In this document: positions 1-10,700 of the stretch, in pieces | Numbering within the stretch: the stretch's first letter is position 1 | Layout of the letters: each line of letters opens with the position of its first letter | NCBI GenBank assembly: GCA_026936335.1 | Contig: JAPMXV010000046.1 | Coordinates: forward strand, 372,001-436,000 | Direction of reading: 5' to 3' | DNA length: 64,000 bases | From: Mantamonas sphyraenae | Lineage: Eukaryota > CRuMs > Mantamonadidae | Position numbers and translations under genes: made by a program | Notes under the pieces: generated by a model | The model's database searches: none | Seen by the model: the letters and a program-made list of their open reading frames with translations, nothing else | Told to the model about the DNA's origin: nothing

Positions 1-2723
1 AGTCCGGCAGCGAATGCTCCCGTGCGTTTGGATGACAATGCGGATCCTGCGTTGTTGAAGCGAATGATGGAGGTGGTGCCGTACACCGATCAGCCCGAGC
101 TGGGATTGGGCGAGATCAAGGATGCAGAGGTGCGTGCGTTTGTGCGCAGGCACATTGGGATGGACATCAAGCAGCGGTGTTTGCGATGGGTGGTGCATCG
201 GTTGCAACAAACGCCGCATGGCGCCCTCAGCAGCGAGCACGCACGGTACCTGTTGCAACAGTCGGGAGTGCACGCACGTCGATTGGAACTCAAGACGTGG
301 AAGGTGTATGAGGAGGAGCTGGTGAGCAAGTATGGCGTGCGACGGGTGACGGGGGTGTTGGGGCACGGCACGGTGCTTGTGTATCCGGCCGATGGCACGG
401 CGTGGGAAGACCACACGGATGAACTGGTCAACGAGGGACACCGTTGGGTGATGGAGTATCAGGAGGAGGCCAAGAAGGATGTGAGCGAAGCGACAGTGGA
501 CGAGGCAACACAGGCGAGTTTGCGTGCAGCCGGGCTGGCCGATCACATGCTGGATCCGGAGTATGTCGCAGGGTACAAGGACAAGACGAAGCTGTACGAA
601 GCACACCAGGCGGGTCTGTTGGAGGGTGCGGTGGAACAGGCGGGTGGCAGAGTGGAGCTGCGTGGGTTGAAGCGTGCGCGGCGGCAGCGTGTGATGATTC
701 CTCACTGCAGCGAATGCGGCGACGCTCGCTTGGACGACCCTGGCGAACGTGGATGGAACGATCTCAACGAGGAATCATGGGACAAATGGTATCCCATCGG
801 GTTGGCCATGGCCGACGCCGAGGAGCTGGTCGAGCGAAGGAAACGTCGCAGGGTGGCACGTCTTGACCACAAACGCTCACTGGGACTGTCCTCGGGCGCC
901 GCCGGTGGGGCTGTGAATGCAAGAGGAGCCAAGGACAAACGCAGAGGCAGCGGCGGTGGCGGTAGCAGCAGCAGCAGCAGCAGTGGTGGTGGTGGTGGTG
1001 GTGCTCGACGACGTGTGCGTGGACGGCAGGAAGTGGGGATGTTGATGGGCATGGACACAGAGTTTGTGCCAAACAGGATGAGCAAAGAGGTGGAGGAGGC
1101 CACTGCAGACATTGTGGTGGCTGGGACGCTGGGAGGTGTGTTGCAGGCGAGCGAACTGCAGGATCCGCCCATGCTGGGGTTCGATCACGATGATCTGACC
1201 TCGCTGCAGGATCCAATGGCTCTGGATGGGAGCCAGGACGTGCAGGAGCAACTGGCGCAGGGTTCCTCCAAGGCACCCAGGCAGAGGAGGAAGAAAAAGG
1301 CGACGACGACGACGACAACGAGCACAACCCCGGCCACGGGAAAGGTTGGTGGCAGTACGGGGGCCCCGTTGGTACCCAGTCGGACCAGCACCTCATCAAT
1401 GGGCAGCAGCACAGTGTCTGTCAATGCACGCATGGGACAGGAGAGGAATCACCTGTCGATCAAAAAGGGCCTCAAGGTGTTGCGCCAGATGGCAGCGTTC
1501 CTGGAGAGGCAGGAGGGCCAGGAGGAGACCGGCGACGATGAGGAGAATGACAATGACAATGATGATGATGATGATGAGCAGGAAGAAGATGATGGGAACA
1601 ATGACAGCATGGAAGAGGAGAGTAGCAAGACGACGACCACGACGACGACCACAACCAATGCCACCACCGAAGGCGGAGTCGAGGATGTGGATGAGGAGAA
1701 CTGCAGGGATACTTGCGCGAGGTGCAACGACAGCTGATGCGACACTCGGAGCTGGGTGTGCGATCCATGAGTGGTTTGACACCGTTGCAACACCTGCGTT
1801 TGGTGTTGACGCTGCACCGCACGCCGTCGACGGTGCCTGTGGAACATGTGATGATGAAGCTGGGTCTGTTGGACGACCCCAGCTCCATGGATGGCCGCTT
1901 CCCCGTCATGGATGTGGCCAACGTGCACTGGAATCCCGGGTTGGCGTACGCCAGAGTACGCAACGCCATCTTGCGACATGTGTGTGCACGCGTCTTTGCT
2001 GACAATGGCACCAACGCGCAAGCGGGAAGTGTGAGCGATGCAGAGTTGCTGGAGGCCATCGGATGCTCGCCCAGCCTGTTGTACCGTGTGGCCGAAGAAT
2101 TGGTGCTCAACCGGATGCTGTACAAGGACGAATCGTCGACGGAGCCGCACACAACATACACCCTGCATCCAAGGGTGCACAAGCTGTTGTTTGTGCCCTT
2201 GGGCTGGATGCAGCTTGTCGCTGGTGAGAAGGAGGAGGCGGAGGAGGTGCCCAATGCCAACAGCATGCATCCTCAGGTGCATCTGGCCAAGGCATGCACA
2301 CAGGAGTTTCGCATGCGACTGCCAGACTGGTACTACGCACCCATGCCTACATCATCGTCATCCTCATCATCGTCCTCATCGTCATCATCACCGTCCCTGG
2401 TGCTGCTGGATGAGGCAATGCACAGCAGGCGCACGCGGCAGGCCCTCGCCAATGACGAGGTGACCGTGCGTTTGGGATGGCGACGTGTGTGGGTTGAAGA
2501 AGCATCCACGATGGAGGTGGAGGACGACTTGGACGGCGTGCCGGATCTACTGGACGGGGATGAGGCTTGGGTGACGCGGCTCAAGAATGTCTTGCACGCA
2601 CGCATCCATTATGTGCTGTACACAAAGGGACACATGCCCTTGTCGCTTTTGCAGAGGCATGTGCCTGCGTTTACGCCGTCCTCTGTGGCACTGGCGCATG
2701 CAAAGGTGTTGCTGAAGCTGTGA
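1..2723 (+). CDS. Partial winged-helix-like nuclear protein, TFIIIC-large-subunit-like at best; one frame break
   Basis: The reading frame is open from the first base, so the 5' end lies outside the window. The first about 570 residues contain an alpha-helical N-terminal part (starting near VVPYTDQPELGLGEIKD), a basic segment (LKRARRQR, ERRKRRRV), Gly/Ser runs, and a long acidic and Thr-rich linker at 1500-1690. The reading then moves to another frame between 1692 and 1737 and continues to a TGA at 2721-2723. That C-terminal part has several short helix-turn-helix-like blocks (SGLTPLQHLRLVLTLHRTP; SDAELLEAIGCSPSLLYRVA; MPLSLLQRHVPAFTPSS). Repeated winged-helix-like blocks around an acidic linker suggest a transcription factor such as the largest TFIIIC subunit, but I do not recognise the family with certainty. 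The break fits either one missing base or a 20-nt intron at 1687-1706. The stop is 27 nt from the convergent CEP164-like gene. Confidence 0.6.
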
Positions 2724-2750
2724 AATGAAGTTGATTGTGATTTCCCGCTG

Positions 2751-5253
2751 TCACGCCCGCACGTGCAAGTACATCTCAAAAATCAAGAGCTGGGACAAGG
2801 TTGGACGAATCTGCTCCAACAGATTCCTTGCCTCCTTGATCCCATCGACAAGATGCATGAGGCTGACGGAGCCGCGCTTGAGTTGCTCCTGCTCGTTTGG
2901 GATGACCACAGGCAGATACGACGCATAGCGCATGTACTCGTCCTCCATCTTGTTCTTGGTTTCCGCAAACGACAGTCCGTGATGCTGCAGCCACAGCAGG
3001 GTGGTAAACGTGGCCTGCTCCAGCAGGATGGGCACTCCCAACACATCCAGCGTGTACCCAACATGCAGGTCCCAGCACCAAAGCCGCCGTCCCGTCTGGG
3101 AATCAAACAGGGGCAGCGTGTACGTGACCCCCTTGCCGTGCACCTCGCCAACCACCGCCTGTCCGGGCGCCTGGGCACGCAGCACACGAGACAAAGACTC
3201 GGGCGGCCGGGAGCACGTGATTTCAAACACCATTGCTTCGATGTCATGTTCCACCACAACCACAATCGACTGGTCGTCCAGAGTCTCGTGCGATCCGTCC
3301 CTTTCCGGATCCGGCGACGGCGTCAGCGTGTACCGCGACACCCTTGCCGACGCCTCCTCCTCCTCCTTCTTTCGCTTCCTCGTCGCCTCGTCCATGAGGA
3401 TGACCCCAGAGAATGTCAGCATGCGTTCGTGCTTGATCTGTTCCAGTCGACTCTGCTTGCCTTCGTGTCGCACACGCTCTTCGCTCTCCCTCCGTGTGCG
3501 TCGCCAGTCCCCACCCAGGTCTGTGCGATGATGAAACCCTGCTCCTTTGCCTTTGCTGCTCTTTCCTTTGCCCTTTGTACTCTTGTTTCCACTGATGCCT
3601 CCGTCACCCATGCTTCCCTCGCCCTTCTTGTTCTTGTTGGCCGTCATCGTCGTCATTGTCCCACCATCTCCCCCATCTCCCCCATCTTCACTTCTCCGGC
3701 TGCCTTTCTTTCGCCTCGCCTTGCGTTTTGCCTTGCGATGCAACTTGCGATAGTTGACGCTGGTGCTGTACATGCTGTCCTGCTGCGCCTGCTCCTTCTG
3801 ATGGTGTGCCAACGCCTCTGCAATCACCTTTTGCCGCCTCTGACTCGCCTCGGTGCCCTGCTGCAACTTCTCCAGCGAGCTGTGTGCCTGCATCGAACGT
3901 TGGTACCGCTTGGGCACAACAGGCACCCCACGGAAGGGCCATGGGATGCGTGTCAGTCGCTCGCTTCGTGGATCCACCTCATGACTGCGTGCGGTGGCAA
4001 AGTCGTAGTACAGCACCATGCCATCGGGATCCCTAAAGCGCATGATGGCTTCCTGGTGATGGTGATTGCCGCCCTCGTTGTGTGGATGCTGTCCGCGTGC
4101 ACGCCGCTCCTCCTGGTTGGCATACCATGCCTCGCGTGCCTCATCGATGGCCTCAAAGAACACATGGTCCAACGGGTGCTCCCGCGTGCTCTCGTCATTG
4201 ATGGCGTTGAAAAAGTACGGAAAGCCGTTGGCGTGGAACTGCTGCCAATTCGCAGGCAACGGTGCAAGCACCGCACGACGCACAATCGGCAGCAGGTACG
4301 ACTCCTCCACAGGGTCGATGGCAAGGTACGTGCACATGTCCTCCATCTCCTCCGGACTCACAACCACCATCTGTCGTTCGTGATCCAATTCCTCGTCATA
4401 GCCACTTGCACCGCCACCACCACCACCACCCCACCACCCACACCCTGGCCTCCACTGCGACTCCCGCGACTTCCCACACTGCTTCGTGACATCGAACGAC
4501 TCCGCCGTCCCGTCTCACTCGAGCCGGCTGCTGCCTCCTCGCTCGTGTCCTCGCCGTCCCCATCCAACCACACCCGCTTGGCAATGCGGTACGTTTGTGC
4601 ATAAGGCACACGCGCAGGCTCCTCATACGTCACCTGTTCCGTGAAAAAGTTGAACCAGAAGCGACCGGGCACAGATTCCGTGTCGTCCTCATCCTCGCTG
4701 CTCCCGTACCCACCCCGGGCCCCATACTGCTTCTCTGCCCACTGCACCCTTCCCTTTGGCTTCACCTGTCCCTCACCTTCCCCTCCCGTGCTTGTTGATG
4801 TCGAGGAGGAGGACGAGGTCGATGTTGCTGAGGACGCACCTCCACCTGCCTTTGCCTCCTCATCGTCCTCCAACAGCTTCAATGCCCCCCCTGCAGGTGT
4901 CAACCGTCCATGCGGTGCCCCAGCACGTGCTTCCCTGTCATCGTCCTCATTATTATCATCTCCCTCCTTCGCTGCCTCGACATCATCATCATCATCATTA
5001 TCACGTTGTTGTTGGGGATCCTCCTCCTCGTCCTCCTCCTGCCGAGTGCCATCGTCCACATGAAACTCCATCCATGGCAACAACCCAGTCAACTCCACAT
5101 CTTCAATGTACTTGTCCAGCTCGGCACGCTCCTGCTGAACCAGAGATCGGAAGAAGCCGTCCAACGGATGGAAACGACTCGTCACCTTGGTCACTCTGTT
5201 GTGAAAGTACGGCCTTCCTTCCTCATCCAGGTACTCTCGCCAATTGTCCGGCT

Positions 5254-5291
<38 letters not shown>

Positions 5292-6022
5292 GAATGATTG
5301 TGTCAGTGCATCGTCTTGCCAACCCCGGGCATTCTTCTCTCCCTGCCAACTCACCAATGGCGCAAGCACCGCCCGTTTGGCAATCCACAGCAGATGAAAC
5401 TCCAGTTTGGGGTTGATACCCAGGTAGTGTGCAAACTCAATGATTTCCTGTGGCGTCGCTGCCATCACTGGCTCCCCGTCTCGTTGGTACAGATGCAACT
5501 CTTCGTCCACCACTTCGTCGGGCAACGACGGCAATGCACTCTCATCAATCTGTACCCACCTGTGTGTCAGCCCCTCCCCCCTCCCCCTCGCAATCACATT
5601 CCCCTCTCCTCTCCTCTCCCCTTTCCATCCCTTTCTCTCTGTCCCCTCCATAGCGGCCGCCCGCAGTCTTACCTGCTGCGAATCCGCCCGTTGCCGCTCT
5701 GCTTCTTCCTCCAACTCCCGTTGCTCCCGTTCCCGCTCCCTTTCCGCCTCTGCCTTCCTTTCCAACTCCGCCAATGCTTCTGCTTCCTCCTTCTGCCTCT
5801 TTTCCATGGCTTGTTTCTCCTCCTCAGCCTTGCGTGCCTTCTCAGCGGCCGCTTCCCGCTCAGCTGCGCTCGCTTCTCCTCCTCCTCCTCCTTTGCCTTT
5901 GCCTCCTGCGCTCGTTTCTCCGTCTCCTCCTTCTCTGCCTTGGCCTTGTCCAGCTTGGATGCCACCGTTCCCACCCCCTGCACCTTGGCTTTCGTCTTTT
6001 TCCTCCTAAAGAATCCCGACAT
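2751..6022 (-). CDS. CEP164-like centriolar protein with two N-terminal-type WW modules
   Basis: Exons are 6022-5673, 5549-5355 and 5251-2751; introns 5550-5672 (GTAAGA..CAG) and 5252-5354 (GTGAGT..TAG). The product is about 1015 residues once two breaks are bridged. Order: start MSGFFRRKKTKAKVQG, a highly charged coiled coil to about residue 117, then a CEP164-type module (EIIEFAHYLGINP, then LLWIAKRAVLAPLPDNW and GRPYFHNRVTKVTSRFHPLD). A second module follows near residue 510 (EDMCTYLAIDPVEESYL, LAPLPANWQQF, GFPYFFNAINDE). CEP164 builds distal appendages of the mother centriole and uses this domain for ciliogenesis. In both modules the second WW tryptophan is replaced (F and R). One-base breaks are needed near 5870 (coiled coil) and near 4407-4435 (GGT repeat). 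A basic stretch and an unassigned globular C-terminus follow. Assignment to the CEP164 N-domain class is firm; orthology is less so. Confidence 0.75.
5256..5290. repeat. GT/CA microsatellite in intron 2 of the CEP164-like gene
   Basis: About 17 GT units on the + strand, reading as a CA repeat on the gene strand and ending at the TAG acceptor at 5252-5254. It takes the place of the usual pyrimidine tract. Confidence 0.9.
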
Positions 6023-6081
6023 CGTTGGTGTCGCTGGCGCCCGCAACACTTCCCCACCCCCAACACACACACACACCATTC
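6023..6081. promoter_or_regulatory. 59-nt divergent intergenic region between CEP164-like and ACOT9-like start codons
   Basis: This is the whole space between two start codons on opposite strands, so both 5' UTRs and any shared promoter must lie here or inside the coding regions. It holds a GCGCCCGC box and a CA repeat; no TATA-like element was seen. Confidence 0.4.
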
Positions 6082-7684
6082 ATGTTCTCCCGTGTTTCCC
6101 GTGCCTCTGTGGGTGTCTCTCATCGCCACGGTGTGGCCAGTATTGTCGATTCGCTGATGTCCCAGCCTCCCGGCGGCGGGGCGGCGGCCGCGCCTGCTGC
6201 CACGGGCTTGGGCCTTGCCCATCTGTTTTCCACAGCGTCCCAGGACGATGACAAGGCCACGGAGGGATTGACAGCGGAACAACGCAATGCCAATGACATC
6301 GATGTGTCTGATTCGAATGCATCCCAGCGTACCTCGGTCACCATGGAGCTGTGGAGGCGTCGAAAGCAGGACAAGCTCATGAGCTTTGGCGACAAGCTGC
6401 GCGACGAACGCAACCTCGAGCCACAATCTCCGTCCGATTCCTTTGTGCGCGTCCATCTGCCCTTTGGCAGTGATCACAACCTGCGCGAACAATACGTCAA
6501 TCATTACGGCTCCCTCCGGTGCGTGACGATACAACACCCACACCCACCCACACACACCAAACGGCTCGTTTCTGACGGAGAACGCCACTGACACCCGCCC
6601 CTTTCCACCCCACTTCCCACACACCCTCTCATCCGATGTCAGGTTTGGCAAACTGTTGGAGGACATGGATGCGATGGCAGGATTCATTTCCTATCGCCAT
6701 GTGGACGACCCTTTGGATGACGAGCCGCTGCCGACGATTGTGACGGCCAGTGTGGACCGCATCGATCTCATGCGACGGCTGCGTGTGGATAGGAACATTC
6801 GCATGCAAGGGTGTGTGTCGTACGTGGGGAGATCGTCGATGAATGTGCGCATCGAAGTGCTGGGACGCAAGATTCCCAGCACGGAGGACGAGCGACACAA
6901 CCACGAGGACGAACCGGACAGCAATTACGAACGGCTCATCCTGGCCTCCTTTGTCATGGTGGCACGCAATCCATTGGATGAAACCGCATGTGCGGTGCCC
7001 CCCTTGGTGCCTCGTACGGAGCAGGAAAAGGCGTGGTTTGAGGAGGACAAGGCTCGGCTGGCCCAACGCAAGCAGGCTCGCATCAACAGCATCCTCAACG
7101 TGCCACCCACCTCCGAAGAGTCGAAAACCATCCATGACCTCTACCTGGCCTCCCTGAAGGACAAGAAGGATGGAAAAGTCACAGAGTTTGTCTTTATGGA
7201 CGAGACCAAGCTCGACAGCATCGAGGTGTGCCATCCCCAACAACGCAACATCCACAACAAGGTCTTTGGTGGCCATCTCATGCGCAAGGCATTTGAGCTT
7301 GCCCATGTCTCGGCGTCCACCTGTGGCGTGGCACCCGGTTCTCCCCCGTTTTTCCTTGCCCTCGACGACATCAGCTTCCTCCGACCCGTGGAAATCGGCT
7401 CCATTGTACGCTATCGTTCTCAGCTTGTCTATGGTCATGGTCATCCCTCCAAGAGCATCGGCATCCGGGTTGTGGCAGAGATGATCAACCCGCTCACCGC
7501 GGAAGCCCTCCTCTCCAACGTCTTTCACTTTACCTTTACCTACTCCTACGCCACTGGTCCCCTCAAGAGGGTCATGCCCCACAGCTACGACGACGCCATG
7601 CTCTACATTGAAGGCAAGCGTCGCTACGAGACCGGAAAGCGCGCCGCTGCAAACCTCGGTGGCGATCTCCTTTCTATGTACTGA
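6082..7684 (+). CDS. ACOT9: Acyl-CoA thioesterase of the ACOT9/ACOT10 double-hotdog family, probably mitochondrial
   Basis: Exons 6082-6518 and 6643-7684, intron 6519-6642 (GTGCGT..CAG), 492 residues. It hydrolyses acyl-CoA to free acid and CoA. The N-terminus MFSRVSRASVGVSHRHG is Arg/Ser-rich without acidic residues, as in a mitochondrial presequence. The first hotdog carries REQYVNHYGSLRFGKLLEDM, split by the intron exactly inside the conserved family block, followed by DAMAGFISYRHV. The second hotdog begins near residue 340 with IEVCHPQQRNIHNKVFGGHL and ends with DDISFLRPVEIGSIVRY. Both domains and the length match ACOT9 (about 440 residues). The gene shares a 59-nt promoter region with the CEP164-like gene and converges on the UFD1-like gene (44 nt). 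Confidence 0.9.
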
Positions 7685-7727
7685 ATACGGTGGATGGTGG
7701 ATGGTGTGATTCATGTTGTGCAATCAA

Positions 7728-10700
7728 TCACCGGAAACACGCCTGGATGTGCTTCTCATAGTCTTGCAGCATCACCGGGGTCATGCAGTTCTCACAAAAC
7801 GTGTACGCCACCTCCGCGTCATCCTGTTCTTGTTCGTCCAGCGGTTTAGCCACCTCCATGTCTGCCTCTCCCTCATGGTTCTCCGTTGTGCTTGTGTCCT
7901 CCTCTTCCTCCGTGCTGGCTGTGGTGGTCGTCGTCGTGGTTGTTGTGGCGGCCGTCGTCGAGGCTTCCTCCACCACGTCACCACCTGTCTCTCCAGCCTC
8001 TGCTGCCTCACCAGCCTCTGCTGCCTCTCCTTCCTCCTTGTCCTCGTGGGAGGTCAACACATGCACCTGCAGGTCGTCGTGGTGCACAAAGGGTGCCTGG
8101 CACCAATCGCACACAAAGATGGATGGCTCGCGTGCCAAACTGGAGCTGCGATGGGGCCCGTGGCGTCCAAACCCAGGCAGCTTGTTCTTGATGGCTCCTG
8201 GCGAGGGACGGTAGATGTTGCCTTCACACTGGGCGGTGTGGAGAAAGTAGTCACGCTTGCGCACGCGCTGGTGGCACTTTTCACACTCTTCCGTGCGTGC
8301 ACCACACTCCTTCTCATGCTCCAGATACTCCTCAAAGGGCATGCTGAGGCCACAGTGCACGTACTCGCACACCACCTTGCGCTTCCGGCACTCGTGGTGT
8401 CGATGGCGCTTCATCCACCTCTGCTCCACCTCATCACCACACTTGGGACACTCAATGCCCATGTGGATCTTTTCGTGCTCCTCACGTGCCGAAATCGCCA
8501 CCACTGCCTTGCAATCCTCCACGGGGCACACCCAGTTGCTGCGTTCGCATCGCAGCTCGTGCATTGTGTACGATGCCATCGGTACGCGTTTGCCACAGTG
8601 GCCACACACCTGATAATCCACTCCCTCCACCTGCGTGTCATCTTCCTCCATGTGTCCTGCCCCTTTGCCACCCGCGCCGCCGCCGCTGCTGCTGCTGTCC
8701 TCACTTGCGGTGGTTGTGGACGACAGAGAGTCTGTCTTGAGGGGTGCAAACGAGCCGGACAGAGGCATGGCAAAGTCGACGGTGACGTCGGTGTCGGTGA
8801 GGGAGATGCTCTTGCCCGGAGACACCTCAAGGACATTGAGGTCAAAGACGTCGCCTGCCCATTGGATGCGCAGGACGTCGCCTTCCGTCACTGCGTTGTA
8901 GTTGAGCAACACGTGTTCCAGCACCGGTTTGGTGTCGTGGATTTTGTTGTGAAAGTCTGCGCTGTGCGGTTGCAGACGCAGCGACTTGCCCTTGGGCAGT
9001 TTGATCCTGCGCACATGGATGGGACGTCCCTGCTCCACCATCAAATTGTCCATCATCCAGTCGGGCATCACCACCGCGCCCGTCGGTGCCGAAAAGTCCA
9101 GCACACCGCAGCACGACCGCTTGCCAAGTTCGCTGCTGATTTCAAAGATCATCGGCGACGAGTTCTGGTACCCTCCATACGAGTACGACGGTTCCATCTG
9201 CGAGATCTCCTCCAACGCCTCTGTGGGCAACAGCACCTTGCCACTGAACTGGAATCCGCTGTTGTCCTTGTCGCCACGCACACAGGTGTAGGTTTTCCAG
9301 AACCCGCTCACCGTTTCCATGCCGAACCCACTGGCCCCCTCCTCCAGGTTGATGCGTGCCCCACTCGCAATGATTTCCTTGCGGATGCGTGTGCACAGAT
9401 CCAACACGCTGTCCTCACTCGTCCACAGCTGCGGCGACTCCTCGATGATGCCCGACAGCGAGCGAGGCAACCCTGTGACGGCATTCTCCTGCTCCTCCGC
9501 TGCCGACGACGACCCACCGGCACCCACCTCAAACCCAAACGCATCTGTGGATCCGTCGGGAAGCACAAACGTGGGACGCACAATGCGAATCATGGGTGCA
9601 GCGTTGGGAAAGTCAGGCGGGAATTTGAGCTCCACCTGGATTTCCTTACCATTGCGAGGGTGTGCCTTTGCATACGTGGCCAGATCCTGAGCCAATTGCC
9701 TCTCTCGTTCCTCCAGACTGGCGGCGGTGGCTGATGACATGCCACTTGCCCCGTCTTGCCCATCATCCTCGTTGGTCTTGAGCACATCCGCGCCCACCGT
9801 TTCAATCACACCCGACTCGGACTCGGATGCTTCCTCTGCCACAGCGTCGTTGTCGCCTCCCACCTTGACAACGGTGGGTGCCTTGTCAGCTTTCTCCTCC
9901 TCCTCCTCCGTTGTTGTTGTGCTTGATGTCGTTTCGCTCATGCTGTTTTCCACTGCCACCTCTTCCACAGAGCCCTCGCCTTTGCCTGCACTTCCTGAGC
10001 TGCCTCCCGACGCCAGCGCAGACGACGTCACCGTTTTGGCCTCTGCGAGCCAGACACTACTGCCGAGGAACCACCCGCGGATGAGGAGGAGGAGGAGGAT
10101 CCTTCTCCAAACTCACTCAGACGCACAATCCAGTGGAAGAGATCATTGCCTGTGGGTTCTGCACGCAGACCCATCTGTCGGTTGCGAATACTGTTCTCTC
10201 GCATGTGCACCAGCTCCCTGCGCAGACGCTCTGCGGCGGCAAAGGTGCCCGAGGTGGTGCGGTACAGACGTTCGTTCTTGATGAAGCGCTTCTCATAGCC
10301 GCCGTACTCGTTGCGCACGTACTCGTAGCGCTGCTTGGGCATAAACTTGAGTACGGAGCGAGGGATGGGTTTGCCTCCAAACAGGGTGCGCACCTGTTCG
10401 ATGGCGCTCCCCTCGTCGTTGCGCTCCACTGCACTGCGCACCCTGTGCATCCAATGGTCGATCTGCCACGGTGTCGACGCATACTCCACCGCAAGCAGGT
10501 TCAACACCTCGGGAAAGATCGTCTCCTTCCAATCCTCCAGCGTGGGTTCCACATATTCGTAATCGTCTTCGCCGCCGCCGCCACCACCATAACCACCCAT
10601 GGCACCCATGCTGTTTCCTCCGCCACTCATGCCACTGTATCCTCCGAGGCCCAGTGCACTGTCCAGCCCGTCGCTGAGTTCCTTGTGAAACCAGGGCTCG

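Noticed and set aside
2763-4604. Long + strand open frame (613 codons) opposite the CEP164-like gene
   Set aside because: It mirrors the coding strand of a gene with clear homology and introns; composition (Leu, His, Arg, Val rich) is typical of antisense of a GC-rich gene.
5298-6251. + strand 317-codon frame across the CEP164-like start region
   Set aside because: It crosses two introns and the divergent promoter and is rich in Ser/Leu/Pro from reversed coiled-coil sequence.
7713-9734. Long + strand frame opposite the UFD1-like gene
   Set aside because: Antisense shadow of a conserved UFD1/zinc-finger coding region.
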